Assembly (NCBI RefSeq): GCF_023145695.1
Contig: NZ_JAJHVV010000012.1
Location: forward strand, 1-64,000
Direction of reading: 5' to 3'
DNA from: Vibrio amylolyticus
GTDB lineage: Bacteria > Pseudomonadota > Gammaproteobacteria > Enterobacterales > Vibrionaceae
Length of the DNA stretch: 64,000 bases
The notes under the pieces are model-generated. The model did not search any database. It was not told the origin of the DNA and saw only the letters and a list, made by a program, of their open reading frames with translations. Shown here one piece after another: positions 35,311 to 44,228 of this stretch. Numbering within the stretch: the stretch's first letter is position 1; each line of letters opens with the position of its first letter. A program made the translations under genes and the position numbers.

Positions 35311-35772
35311 ATGAATACGTTAGAGTTAAAAATACCACCTGTCGCGGTGTTTCTTATTGTCGCTTTAATGATGAGTTATATCGCCAAAAATATGCAGTTC
35401 GCTCACCTCGGGATTCCATTCTCACAGCTTATTTTTCTGGTGTGTTTTATTATCGCGTCTTTCATTGCGCTGTCTGGAGTCAGAGAGTTTCGAAAAGTTA
35501 ACACTACGGTAAACCCAGTTCGACCAGAAACCGCGTCTACTATTGTGGATAGTGGGATTTTTGGTTTTACTAGAAATCCAATGTATCTGGGGTTGTTTAT
35601 CTTTCTTTTCGGTATTGGCTGTTGGCTTCAGAACGGGATAAGTCTGTTGATGAGTTTTAGCTTTATTTGGTATATGAACGGTTACCAGATCAAACCAGAA
35701 GAAGCGGCCTTGGAAAAATTGTTTGGTGCTGAATATATGGCGTATAAGCAGCGAGTGAGACGATGGCTTTAG
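35311..35772 (+). CDS. Small membrane methyltransferase-like protein (ICMT/PEMT family)
   Basis: A protein of 153 residues with four predicted TM helices. The C-terminal part holds FTRNPMYLG and the EE-x-x-L-x-x-x-F-G-x-x-Y motif (EEAALEKLFGAEYMAYKQ). These mark the isoprenylcysteine carboxyl methyltransferase-like family of SAM-dependent membrane enzymes. The substrate is unknown. The start is the ATG followed by NTLELKIPP, 7 bases after GGGAG; the in-frame ATG at 35287 is less well placed. Confidence 0.85.
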   Translation: MNTLELKIPPVAVFLIVALMMSYIAKNMQFAHLGIPFSQLIFLVCFIIASFIALSGVREFRKVNTTVNPVRPETASTIVDSGIFGFTRNPMYLGLFIFLFGIGCWLQNGISLLMSFSFIWYMNGYQIKPEEAALEKLFGAEYMAYKQRVRRWL

Positions 35773-35790
35773 TTCGTTCACTTTAAAAAG

Positions 35791-35822
35791 AAAAACGCCC
35801 ACTTGTAATAAGCGGGCGTTTT
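35791..35822 (+). terminator. Terminator after the ICMT-like gene
   Basis: AAAACGCCC / GGGCGTTTT with an inner three-pair extension and a T-run. Confidence 0.85.
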
Positions 35823-35840
35823 AGTATTCGGGCTATTTAA

Positions 35841-35866
35841 TTGCTAATTGCTAATTGCTAATTGCT
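35841..35866. repeat. Heptanucleotide tandem repeat TTGCTAA
   Basis: Three full and one partial copy of TTGCTAA end exactly at the stop codon of the minus-strand hotdog-like gene. They carry in-frame or near-frame stop codons. Slippage here would not change the protein but might alter the 3' untranslated region. Confidence 0.8.
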
Positions 35867-36591
35867 TACGCTGCGGCTGCAAACTGCGCTAAGAACATTT
35901 CTTTACGTTCGTTAAAGCGGTTAACTAGGTCGTCAACTGAAGCTTGGTCGTAAGGCTTTAGGCCGCTTGCTACCATGCGTTTAACACCTTTACCCACTAT
36001 CGCACCGTCTTCTTTGAATGCGAAGTTAAGCGTAACGATGCCGCGTTTGCCATCAACATCAAAAGTTGCACCTGTGAAATCCACTTCAGGGTGAGTCAGA
36101 TCTAAACGGTCAAATTCAACTTCCATGCTTTCGTAGATTACTAATGGACGCTGGCAGTTGATCATCATCTGCTGTTCTTCCATTAAAGGCACCATGATAT
36201 GTGGGAAGTTCATGCCAGAGAACTGAACGTAGTTAGTCACGACATGCTCAATGAAAGCAGCGTTGTGGCTCACTTCACCTTCACGGCTCATGTGAAGGTA
36301 TTCTTTACCTTTCTCATCAACCAATGCGCTCTCTTTGTCACATTTGTTTTCAACACTCAATGCGATACCGTCGTTCACCATGCCTGAAAAATCAAACCGC
36401 ATTTTCTTGCTGATGCCTTCTTTTTGTAGCAGTACTGCAAAAAGCAAATCGCCAGGCACGCAAAAGCGCTTGTTATCTTCATCGTGGATAGGATTAAAGT
36501 CACCCGCTACTTTCTTTGCAAAGTGGCTTGCCTGTTCACGTGTGAATTTAAATTGATGGTCTTGTGTTGAAACAAAAGGAGTCAGAAACAT
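35866..36591 (-). CDS. DUF3581-like hotdog-fold protein
   Basis: A 241-residue protein that I assign to DUF3581. The N-terminus has FAKKVAGDFNPIHDEDN, very close to the catalytic D-x-NPIH-x-D segment of MaoC-type hydratases and R-specific enoyl-CoA hydratases. The protein then diverges, so a hotdog fold with acyl-thioester binding is plausible but not shown. It is monocistronic and ends in AAAA, next to a heptanucleotide repeat. The role is unknown. Confidence 0.78.
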   Translation of the reverse strand: MFLTPFVSTQDHQFKFTREQASHFAKKVAGDFNPIHDEDNKRFCVPGDLLFAVLLQKEGISKKMRFDFSGMVNDGIALSVENKCDKESALVDEKGKEYLHMSREGEVSHNAAFIEHVVTNYVQFSGMNFPHIMVPLMEEQQMMINCQRPLVIYESMEVEFDRLDLTHPEVDFTGATFDVDGKRGIVTLNFAFKEDGAIVGKGVKRMVASGLKPYDQASVDDLVNRFNERKEMFLAQFAAAA

Positions 36592-36689
36592 AATCTACAA
36601 TCGGTTGCAAAATCTGAAGCGGAGTATATAGGAAAAGTAGATTTCTATTGGTCCATCCAGTGTAGAGTTGATTTAAATCAATAGGTTAT

Positions 36690-36720
36690 AAAAAAGGCCC
36701 ATACAATGTGGGCCTTTTTT
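36690..36720 (-). terminator. Terminator of the hut operon
   Basis: On the minus strand AAAAAAGGCCCA / TGGGCCTTTTTT flank a short loop with a run of T. It lies about 40 bp past the hutH stop. Confidence 0.9.
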
Positions 36721-36760
36721 GTAAGCGAGCGTGTACTTTTTCCGTCTCTATCTCGTCATG

Positions 36761-38299
36761 CTAGTAGCTGTTAAAGAGTTGCGAGGGTACTAAATGGTTA
36801 TGTACTGCTAATTTAAGTAGCGCATTGGCCTGCTCAATATCAGGAGCGAAATAACGGTCTTTGTCGTAGAAGGATACTTTCTTTCGTAAAATGGCCTTCG
36901 CTTCTTCAATGCGTTCGGACGATTTTAGCGGTGCTCTAAAGTCTAGCCCTTGCGCTGCTGACAAATACTCAACCGCTAAAATACCGCGAGTGTTTTCGGC
37001 CATGTCTTTAAGCCTTCTCGCAGCAAAGGTCGCCATTGAAACGTGGTCTTCTTGGTTAGCTGAGGTTGGTAAACTATCAATCGAAGCAGGGTGAGCCAAC
37101 GTTTTATTTTCACTCGCTAGAGCAGCAGCGGTCACTTGTGCAATCATAAAGCCAGAGTTCACACCACCGTTGTCGACAAGGAAAGGGGGAAGCTTACTTA
37201 ACGCGCTGTCAATGAGAAGTGCCATTCGTCTTTCAGACAGGCTTCCAATCTCGGCAATGGCGAGTGCAAGGTTGTCTGCTGCCATAGCGACGGGTTCAGC
37301 GTGAAAATTACCGCCTGAGATGATGTCACCATCTTCTGCAAAGACCAATGGGTTGTCTGAGACCGAATTCGCTTCAACTTCAAGCGTTGAGGCTGAATTT
37401 CGAATCTGCTGCAGACATGCGCCCATAACCTGTGGCTGACAACGCAGTGAGTAAGGATCTTGCACCTTTTCACAAGCGGTGTGTGAATCACCTACTTCGC
37501 TGCTACCGTCGAGGATATAACGATAGGCTTCCGCAGCATCCATTTGAGTTCTATGGCCCCTCACGCGATGAATTCTTGGGTCGAAAGGTCGTCGGCTTCC
37601 TAGTGCTGCATCTACCGTCATTGAGCCACACACGGTTGCGGAAGCAAACAAATCTTCAGCAACAAAGAGCCCTTCTAATGCAAATGCGGTTGAAGCCTGC
37701 GTACCGTTTAGAAGTGCAAGCCCTTCTTTAGGCGCGAGTGTGATTGGAGAAATACCTGCAATACTTAGCGCTTCAAGCCCAGACATGATTTTTCCGTTGT
37801 GTCTGGCTTCGCCTTCACCAAGAAGGATCGTACTCATATGGGCGAGGGGAGCAAGGTCACCGGATGCGCCGACCGATCCCTTTTGTGGGACACATGGGTA
37901 AACCTGCGCATTAACCAGTTCAATGAGTGCATTAATAACGGATAAACGAATGCCAGAATAGCCACGAGCGAGGCTGTTGATCTTTAGAACCATCATCAAG
38001 CGAACGGTTTCGTCTGACATCAGTTTACCAATACCCGCAGCATGAGAAAGTACGATGCTTCGTTGTAACGTTTCTAAATCTTCAGGAGCAATCCTTGTAT
38101 TCGCAAGCAAGCCGAAGCCAGTGTTGATTCCATAAACAGTTCGGTCTTCCGCAATCACTTGATTGACAACCTGTGTACTTGCTTCAATGTCTTCAATCGC
38201 ATCGGGGCTTAATGACAAATTCACCGGCGAACGGCTAACTTGGCGGAGTTCTTTTAAGCTAATATTTCCCGGCTTTAGCATGAGGTTTAACATCTTCAT
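36761..38299 (-). CDS. hutH: Histidine ammonia-lyase
   Basis: A 512-residue enzyme that removes ammonia from histidine to give urocanate. The MIO cofactor forms from A145-S146-G147 in GSVGASGDLAP, and this triad is intact. The tyrosine segment is TVYGINTGFG near residue 55. The start ATG follows AAGGACTT. It is the last gene of hutIGUH on the minus strand, 96 bp after hutU. Confidence 0.97.
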   Translation of the reverse strand: MKMLNLMLKPGNISLKELRQVSRSPVNLSLSPDAIEDIEASTQVVNQVIAEDRTVYGINTGFGLLANTRIAPEDLETLQRSIVLSHAAGIGKLMSDETVRLMMVLKINSLARGYSGIRLSVINALIELVNAQVYPCVPQKGSVGASGDLAPLAHMSTILLGEGEARHNGKIMSGLEALSIAGISPITLAPKEGLALLNGTQASTAFALEGLFVAEDLFASATVCGSMTVDAALGSRRPFDPRIHRVRGHRTQMDAAEAYRYILDGSSEVGDSHTACEKVQDPYSLRCQPQVMGACLQQIRNSASTLEVEANSVSDNPLVFAEDGDIISGGNFHAEPVAMAADNLALAIAEIGSLSERRMALLIDSALSKLPPFLVDNGGVNSGFMIAQVTAAALASENKTLAHPASIDSLPTSANQEDHVSMATFAARRLKDMAENTRGILAVEYLSAAQGLDFRAPLKSSERIEEAKAILRKKVSFYDKDRYFAPDIEQANALLKLAVHNHLVPSQLFNSY

Positions 38300-38395
38300 A
38301 AGTCCTTAAATTTCTTCTCTATCGATGCTTTGCAGGCATAGGGCTTGTTGCTGATTAGCCTGCAAAGAGTAGGGTGGTTGTTGAGCCTAATTTGC

Positions 38396-40093
38396 TTACT
38401 TAAGCTTACGAAGTTCTTCATTTAGCATTGGAAGATCGAGGCCTTGCTCTGCCGCACAACGTTTCGCAATGTCGTAGCCAGCATCAGCATGGCGCATAAC
38501 GCCAGTTGCTGGGTCATTGTGCAGCACTCGTGCTATTCTTTCTGATGCATCGTCGCTACCATCACAACAAATCACCATACCTGAATGTTGCGAGAAGCCC
38601 ATTCCTACACCGCCACCGTGGTGAAGTGATACCCAGGTGGCACCGCCAGCTGTATTGAGAAGAGCATTCATCAGTGGCCAATCTGAAACCGCATCAGAGC
38701 CGTCCATCATGCCTTCAGTTTCTCGGTTTGGACTTGCAACAGAGCCCGAGTCTAGGTGATCTCGTCCGATGACAATCGGTGCTTTCAACTCACCATTTTT
38801 CACCATCTCATTAAAGGCTTGGCCCAAACGTTCACGATCTTTTAAACCAACCCAACAGATACGAGCTGGCAGCCCTTGGAATTGAATACGTTCGCGCGCC
38901 ATGTCTAGCCAGTTGTGGAGTTGAGGGTTGTCTGGAATCAGTTCTTTTACTTTTTGGTCTGTTTTGTAGATATCTTCTGGATCGCCGGATAATGCAGCCC
39001 AACGGAATGGGCCAATGCCTTCACAGAACAGAGGTCGAATGTAAGCAGGAACAAATCCAGGGAAATCAAAGGCATTTTCCACGCCTTCTTCAAGTGCCAT
39101 TTGGCGAATGTTGTTTCCGTAATCAAGCGTTGCAGCACCGCGATTTTGCAGATCGAGCATCGCTTGTACCTGTATCGCCATCGACTGCTTAGCTGCTTTG
39201 ACGACTTTCGCTTCATCTTCTTTTCTAACAGATGCTGCGTGTTCCATGCTCCAACCTTGAGGAAGGTAGCCATTCAACGGGTCATGGGCTGAGGTTTGAT
39301 CGGTAACCACATCAGGGGTGATGTTTCGTTCAACTAATTCAGGGAATACGTCAGCGGCATTACCAAGTAAACCCACCGAAATAGGCGTTTCTGATTCATA
39401 AATCATAGCGAGTGCTTCGTCGACGCTGGTGGCTTTCTTATCTACATAGCCAGTGCGAAGACGATAATCGATTCTTGATTCATCACACTCAACAGCGAGC
39501 ATAGAGAAGCCAGCCATTGTGCCCGCTAAAGGTTGAGCGCCACCCATGCCTCCAAGGCCGCCTGTGAGAATCCAACGATTACTCGGATCGCCATTAAAGT
39601 GTTTTTTAGCCACAGAAACGAAGGTTTCATAAGTGCCTTGAACGATGCCTTGTGAGCCAATGTATATCCAACTTCCCGCGGTCATCTGACCGTACATCAT
39701 TAGCCCTTGCTTATCGAGTTCATTAAAGTGCTCCCAGTTCGCCCAGTGTGGGACAAGGTTGGAGTTAGCAATTAATACTCTTGGTGCATTTTTATGAGTA
39801 GGAAAAACGCCAACAGGTTTACCTGATTGAACTAGTAGAGTTTGATCATCTTCGAGTCGCTCAAGAACTTCAACAATCTTATCGTAACATTCCCAATTTC
39901 GGGCGGCGCGGCCAATACCACCGTAGACCACAAGTGCATGAGGATGTTCTGCCACATCAGGGTCTAGGTTGTTCATTAACATTCGAAGCGGCGCTTCCGT
40001 TAACCAAGATTTTGCACGAAGTTTGGTACCGTGTGGGGCACGAATAATTCGAGAGGTGTCGAGACGCTTATCTACAGTCTGGCGTTCCGTCAT
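38396..40093 (-). CDS. hutU: Urocanate hydratase
   Basis: An NAD-dependent urocanase of 565 residues, full length for the family. It converts urocanate to imidazolonepropionate. Recognisable segments are VVYGGIGRAARNWE, the GGLGGMGGAQPL NAD-binding glycine cluster and the HHGGGVGMGFSQHSG motif near the C-terminus. An AAGGAGA ribosome site precedes the ATG. It lies 89 bp after hutG. Confidence 0.97.
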   Translation of the reverse strand: MTERQTVDKRLDTSRIIRAPHGTKLRAKSWLTEAPLRMLMNNLDPDVAEHPHALVVYGGIGRAARNWECYDKIVEVLERLEDDQTLLVQSGKPVGVFPTHKNAPRVLIANSNLVPHWANWEHFNELDKQGLMMYGQMTAGSWIYIGSQGIVQGTYETFVSVAKKHFNGDPSNRWILTGGLGGMGGAQPLAGTMAGFSMLAVECDESRIDYRLRTGYVDKKATSVDEALAMIYESETPISVGLLGNAADVFPELVERNITPDVVTDQTSAHDPLNGYLPQGWSMEHAASVRKEDEAKVVKAAKQSMAIQVQAMLDLQNRGAATLDYGNNIRQMALEEGVENAFDFPGFVPAYIRPLFCEGIGPFRWAALSGDPEDIYKTDQKVKELIPDNPQLHNWLDMARERIQFQGLPARICWVGLKDRERLGQAFNEMVKNGELKAPIVIGRDHLDSGSVASPNRETEGMMDGSDAVSDWPLMNALLNTAGGATWVSLHHGGGVGMGFSQHSGMVICCDGSDDASERIARVLHNDPATGVMRHADAGYDIAKRCAAEQGLDLPMLNEELRKLK

Positions 40094-40182
40094 GTAAATC
40101 TCCTTAATAAGGTTGTAGGGTAGTTATGTGATTAGTTATTGGATTATTTATTGTTATATAACGTGTTTACTGAACAGAATTT

Positions 40183-41223
40183 CTATTCAGTGTGTTGCAC
40201 AGCAACATGTTCCGCCATCGCGTTAGCAATATCCCAACAGAGTCGAGCCGCGAGCCTTGCGGTTTGGCTGTCGACATCGTATGTCGGGTTATACTCTGCA
40301 ATATCGGCGATAATGAGTTTGTTTTTGTAGTGAACAATACGTTCTAAAAACATGGCTAAGGTTTCGTAGCTCACTCCACGTGCCGCAGGCGCGCTAACAC
40401 CGGGGGCCGTGGCGGCGGGAAACACATCAAGATCGATAGTGAGGTAGAGAAAGTCACAGTTATCGATAAAGTGCTGAAGCTGAGTGAGATGATAAATGTG
40501 GTTCATGTGCGACATCTGTTTGTCTTCTACGTACCACACATTCAGCTCATCGGCGGTTTTGAATAGCGCTGTGGTATTACTGGCGCGACTTACCCCCAAA
40601 CAGGCGTAGTGAAAGTCCCATTCATTTTGTTGGCAGTAATGGTGAATCTGGTTGAAAGGTGTCCCTGAGCTGGGTTTAACGTCAGCGTGATCGCTTTCAA
40701 ATGCCCTTAAATCAAAGTGTGCGTCGAAATTAATAATGCCAATTTTTGGTTTTAAATCTGGCTTTGTTATTTTTAGATGGTTGGCGAGTCCTAGAAAGGA
40801 TGCCCACGCTATTTCATGTCCGCCGCCTAAGGTAATAACGGGGGTATGGACAAGTGCTTCAGTGATGACGTTTGCGGTGTGAGACTGGCTTTCCTCTAGT
40901 AGATCGTCTTCACAGATAACATTACCCAGATCGACGATTGGAACGGGTTTGTGCCACGCCATGTTTGCCAATGCGCGACGAATTAAATCTGGGCCTTTCT
41001 TTGCACCGACTCTACCTTTATTGCGCAAGACGCCCGCATCAGTGGCAAAGCCTAGAATACTAATGGCGTTCTTTATCGTTGCTAGCTCGTGCGCCTGTTT
41101 TTTCTTAATGACGTGGTGAACGCGTTTACCTAAGTCTCCGTCTTCGGCATCGTGTCTTCCCTGCCAATGGAAATCTTGATTGGTTATCAATGGTTGATTG
41201 TCGATTGAATATTGCTCACTCAT
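40183..41223 (-). CDS. hutG: Formimidoylglutamase
   Basis: A ureohydrolase-family manganese enzyme of about 346 residues that splits N-formimidoylglutamate into glutamate and formamide. Metal ligands lie in GGGHEIAW, NFDAHFD and the LTIDLDVFP motif. The start at 41223 forms ATGA with the hutI stop (four-base overlap), so translation is coupled. A GGAGAG ribosome site lies upstream within hutI. This route needs no formimidoyltransferase. Confidence 0.95.
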   Translation of the reverse strand: MSEQYSIDNQPLITNQDFHWQGRHDAEDGDLGKRVHHVIKKKQAHELATIKNAISILGFATDAGVLRNKGRVGAKKGPDLIRRALANMAWHKPVPIVDLGNVICEDDLLEESQSHTANVITEALVHTPVITLGGGHEIAWASFLGLANHLKITKPDLKPKIGIINFDAHFDLRAFESDHADVKPSSGTPFNQIHHYCQQNEWDFHYACLGVSRASNTTALFKTADELNVWYVEDKQMSHMNHIYHLTQLQHFIDNCDFLYLTIDLDVFPAATAPGVSAPAARGVSYETLAMFLERIVHYKNKLIIADIAEYNPTYDVDSQTARLAARLCWDIANAMAEHVAVQHTE

Positions 41224-42473
41224 GATTGCTCTCCGCCTAGGCATAGCACACCATCTACGATGCGAGTAGCTAAGCGTGGAACACCAACTTGATAACTAAG
41301 ATCAGCTGGGTGAGGTATATCCCATATCGCCAGATCGGCATCGAACCCTGTTTTTATCTGCCCTCGGGTTGTTGAATGACCAAGCGCTTGTGCAGCGTGA
41401 CAAGTAACGCCACGCAGTGCTTCTTCAGGTGTTAAGCCAAATAAGGTACAACCCATATTCATCATCATAGTCAAGTCTGCGAAAGGTGAGGTACCAGGAT
41501 TGAAATCCGTTGCGATCGCCATCGGCACATTGTGTTTACGCAATAGCTCAATAGGAGGAAGTTGAGTTTCTCGAAGGAAGTAAAAAGCGCCAGGAAGTAG
41601 GGTAGCGACCGTGTTGGAACTGGCCAGAGCTTCAACACCAGATGAATCAAGAAACTCAATATGATCAACCGATAAACCCGAATAGTGAGCCGTTAGAGCG
41701 CTTCCACCTAGATTAGAAAGCTGTTCGGTATGGCCTTTTACATGCAGTCCATTTTGTTTAGCGGCTTGGAAAACTTTTTCGGTTTGCTCAAGGTTGAAAC
41801 CTATGGACTCGCAAAATACATCGACCGATGAGGCAAGATTCTCCTCGGCGACGAGCGGAATGATTTCCTGACAAACAAGGTCTATATACCGATCTGCATT
41901 GTCTTTGAATTCAGGCGGAACAGCGTGCGCGGCTAATAAAGTCGTTTCAACTTTAATATGTGCATGATGTTCTAGAGCTTTGGCTGATCGTAACATCTTA
42001 ATTTCATCTTTAAGTGTTAACCCATAACCAGATTTAACCTCAACGGATGTCACTCCCGTTTGCATAAGCCCAGTTAAGCGTGGAACCGCGAGTTCTGTTA
42101 GCTGATCAACCGTCGCATTTCGGGTGGCATGAACCGTTGATAATATTCCACCGCCTTGCTTGGCAATTTCAGTATAAGGAACCCCCTTTAGGCGCATTTC
42201 AAATTCGTTGGAGCGGTTACCGGCAAAGATTAAGTGCGTATGGCAGTCGATCAGCCCAGGCGTGACTAATTTACCCTTACAGTTGTAAACGACTTTAGAT
42301 TGCTCTTCTGGTTTTAATGGAGAGGCAGAAACTGCTTCTGAATTGGATATCGCTACGATCTTTCCAGACTTTATCTGAAGGGTTTTAGGTGAGCTTACTT
42401 GGTAGCCTTGATCGTTGGGTGTCATCGACACTAAACGAGCATTTACAAGTGTTAGATCGTAGCTGGATTCCAT
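41220..42473 (-). CDS. hutI: Imidazolonepropionase
   Basis: An amidohydrolase of 417 residues from the ATG at 42473. It opens the ring of imidazolonepropionate to give formimidoylglutamate. The metal motif HTH occurs in CHTHLIFAGN, and the rest of the family's segments (KQGGGILSTV, KSGYGLT, GHTEQLSN, ATDFNPG) are intact. An in-frame TTG at 42485 is less likely. It is the first gene of the hut operon, with a HutC-type palindrome 24 bp upstream. Confidence 0.96.
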   Translation of the reverse strand: MESSYDLTLVNARLVSMTPNDQGYQVSSPKTLQIKSGKIVAISNSEAVSASPLKPEEQSKVVYNCKGKLVTPGLIDCHTHLIFAGNRSNEFEMRLKGVPYTEIAKQGGGILSTVHATRNATVDQLTELAVPRLTGLMQTGVTSVEVKSGYGLTLKDEIKMLRSAKALEHHAHIKVETTLLAAHAVPPEFKDNADRYIDLVCQEIIPLVAEENLASSVDVFCESIGFNLEQTEKVFQAAKQNGLHVKGHTEQLSNLGGSALTAHYSGLSVDHIEFLDSSGVEALASSNTVATLLPGAFYFLRETQLPPIELLRKHNVPMAIATDFNPGTSPFADLTMMMNMGCTLFGLTPEEALRGVTCHAAQALGHSTTRGQIKTGFDADLAIWDIPHPADLSYQVGVPRLATRIVDGVLCLGGEQS

Positions 42474-42496
42474 TAACTGTCTCAATCTTAATTTAA

Positions 42497-42508
42497 ATGT
42501 ATATACAA
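42497..42508. promoter_or_regulatory. Candidate HutC operator of hutIGUH
   Basis: ATGTATATACAA contains the TGTA-N2-TACA core described for HutC sites. It is 24 bp upstream of the hutI start, where it would overlap the promoter. Confidence 0.65.
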
Positions 42509-42581
42509 TTAATAGTTCAAGACGCGTATGAGGGCAAGATGGATGTTATAAATATGTGATCAAACAATAGTCTATTATGCT

Positions 42582-43295
42582 CTATTGAAGTAAAATTTTA
42601 GAGCTTAATTTGTATTTTGAGGCGGGATGGTAGAGTAATGCTGTGCTGATCAGCTTGTCGTGGCTCCACGTTCGTCTGTTGAGTAGCAAGCAAGGTTCGA
42701 CAGAGCTTAAGGCCAAAGCGTTTCTGACATTATCTTCGGGGATGATCGCTTCCACAGTATGTTCTATCGCGCTGAGAGGGCAATTGTCTGAGAGGTATTG
42801 ATTAGGGGTTATCGCTGAAAAATCTTGCTGTAGATAGCTTGGAGCGTAGAGGGGGTTTACCCAGCGAAGTTCGAGCTGAATAGGTGTGTTATCTTCAAAG
42901 TGGATGATTTCACTAAAGTAAATGTCTTTACCGAACATGACCCCTAATTGAGTAGCGATTCTGTCATCTGCTTTGATAGCAACTTGTTTTAGGACTTCAC
43001 TGCGGTAGCTTCTTCCACGTTGTGCCACTTCATCTGCAATATTTCGAATATCGAGTAGGGGAGACTCTGCTTTTTCAGGGCTCTGGCAAACAAAGGTACC
43101 TGCACGAGGCTTTCGTTGTAGCTTTCCTTCATTCACTAAATCTCGAATGGCTTTATTCACCGTCATACGACTAACATCAAATTGCTTGGTCAATTCAATT
43201 TCAGTGGTAATACGATGACCAACGGGCCAGCGCCCAGAGTCGATTTGTTCTGATATAAAACGTTTGATTTGAATATAAAGCGGTGAACTAGGCAT
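42582..43295 (-). CDS. hutC: GntR-family repressor of histidine utilisation
   Basis: A HutC-type regulator of 237 residues. A GntR winged helix (about 5-70: DVSRMTVNKAIRDLVNEG) is followed by a UTRA effector domain (about 95-235) that binds urocanate in known HutC proteins. Binding releases the repressor. It lies upstream of hutI on the same strand with a 108-bp gap that carries a palindrome, and a second similar site lies just before its own start, which suggests autoregulation. The ATG at 43295 is chosen over a TTG two codons upstream. Confidence 0.92.
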   Translation of the reverse strand: MPSSPLYIQIKRFISEQIDSGRWPVGHRITTEIELTKQFDVSRMTVNKAIRDLVNEGKLQRKPRAGTFVCQSPEKAESPLLDIRNIADEVAQRGRSYRSEVLKQVAIKADDRIATQLGVMFGKDIYFSEIIHFEDNTPIQLELRWVNPLYAPSYLQQDFSAITPNQYLSDNCPLSAIEHTVEAIIPEDNVRNALALSSVEPCLLLNRRTWSHDKLISTALLYHPASKYKLSSKILLQ

Positions 43296-43312
43296 ATACA
43301 AGCTCGAAATAA

Positions 43313-43324
43313 TTGACTATACAA
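43313..43324. promoter_or_regulatory. Second candidate HutC site upstream of hutC
   Basis: TTGACTATACAA matches 10 of 12 positions of the palindrome TTGTATATACAA and lies 18 bp before the hutC start. It is weaker than the hutI site. Confidence 0.4.
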
Positions 43325-43461
43325 ATAGTGTGTCAATTAATAAGAGATTGCAACTGTCGTTAGGAGAATTATGATGAACGACTTAAGTCTTGCATTTTAA
43401 TTAGCGCTGATGGGTAAGGTGACATTACCCGATTAAATATAACGAAAATAACAGAGAGATA

Positions 43462-43779
43462 ATGATGCCTTATCCTACAGAGATGACTTTTTTTGAACGC
43501 TTCGAAGCGGATATTTTGTCTGGTAAGAAAACGATAACGATTCGAGATGAAAGTGAACGAGATTACCGCGTCGGTAGTGTCGTGGACGTAAAAACCCTAG
43601 AAGCGGGGCGTCGATTCTGTAAACTAAAGATAAACGCTGTAGACCCTATTCTATTTAGTGAACTTAATGACTTTCACGCAGAGCAAGAGAATATGACATT
43701 AGCTGTGCTGAAAGGCGTGATCAATGAGATATACCCAGGTACAGAGCAGCTCTACGTGATTAGCTACGAGCTTGCTTAG
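43462..43779 (+). CDS. yqfB: N4-acetylcytidine amidohydrolase YqfB (ASCH domain)
   Basis: A 105-residue ASCH-domain protein, almost the length of E. coli YqfB (103). It hydrolyses N4-acetylcytidine. Catalytic residues align to K23, T26 and E76, in GKKTITIRDE and HAEQENMTL, equivalent to K21, T24 and E74 of E. coli YqfB. Two ATG codons are adjacent at the start. It is monocistronic. Confidence 0.92.
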   Translation: MMPYPTEMTFFERFEADILSGKKTITIRDESERDYRVGSVVDVKTLEAGRRFCKLKINAVDPILFSELNDFHAEQENMTLAVLKGVINEIYPGTEQLYVISYELA

Positions 43780-43826
43780 ATTGTTTTTTAGAACGTTCTA
43801 GTGCTTGAGTAATAATGAACACAAAA

Positions 43827-43862
43827 AATAAGCGCCAACCTTACGTTAAGGTTGGCGCTTTT
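43827..43862. terminator. Bidirectional terminator between yqfB and the YciU-type gene
   Basis: Long stem AAGCGCCAACCTTA / TAAGGTTGGCGCTT with loop CGT, A-run on the left and T-run on the right. Confidence 0.9.
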
Positions 43863-43895
43863 ATATGTATCGATAAACGTTTAAACAAAAACGAA

Positions 43896-44228
43896 TTAAT
43901 CACGTTTCCAAAGCATGTGACAGAATTTGTTGTCTGGGTCACGGCTAACTAGCATACGTGCGAACACATCATCGAGCGTGTCATTTTCTTCGTTAACTAG
44001 ACCAATTCGAACTTCAGCGTAGACTTCTTTATCTACGTCAAAGCCAACATGACTACCCCAGTCGTCGCCCGTTTCCACTAACTCTGCAGCACCACGATCT
44101 TCGAACTGAGCGGTGAAAATGATCACATCTGCAGGTTCTAGATTGTCAGGCGCCATTTCAAGGAAAATATCGTATGCCACATCAATAGCATCGTCGTATG
44201 AGATTAGGTTTTCTTCAGACATAGTCAT
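43896..44228 (-). CDS. HI1450/YciU family dsDNA-mimic-like protein
   Basis: A strongly acidic protein of 110 residues (E. coli YciU is 109). The family was proposed to mimic double-stranded DNA and compete for DNA-binding proteins. Conserved segments are AYDIFLEMAPDNL, and VETGDDWG further on. It starts inside the efpL stop (TAATG), which indicates translational coupling. An alternative ATG two codons later is possible. Confidence 0.88.
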   Translation of the reverse strand: MTMSEENLISYDDAIDVAYDIFLEMAPDNLEPADVIIFTAQFEDRGAAELVETGDDWGSHVGFDVDKEVYAEVRIGLVNEENDTLDDVFARMLVSRDPDNKFCHMLWKRD

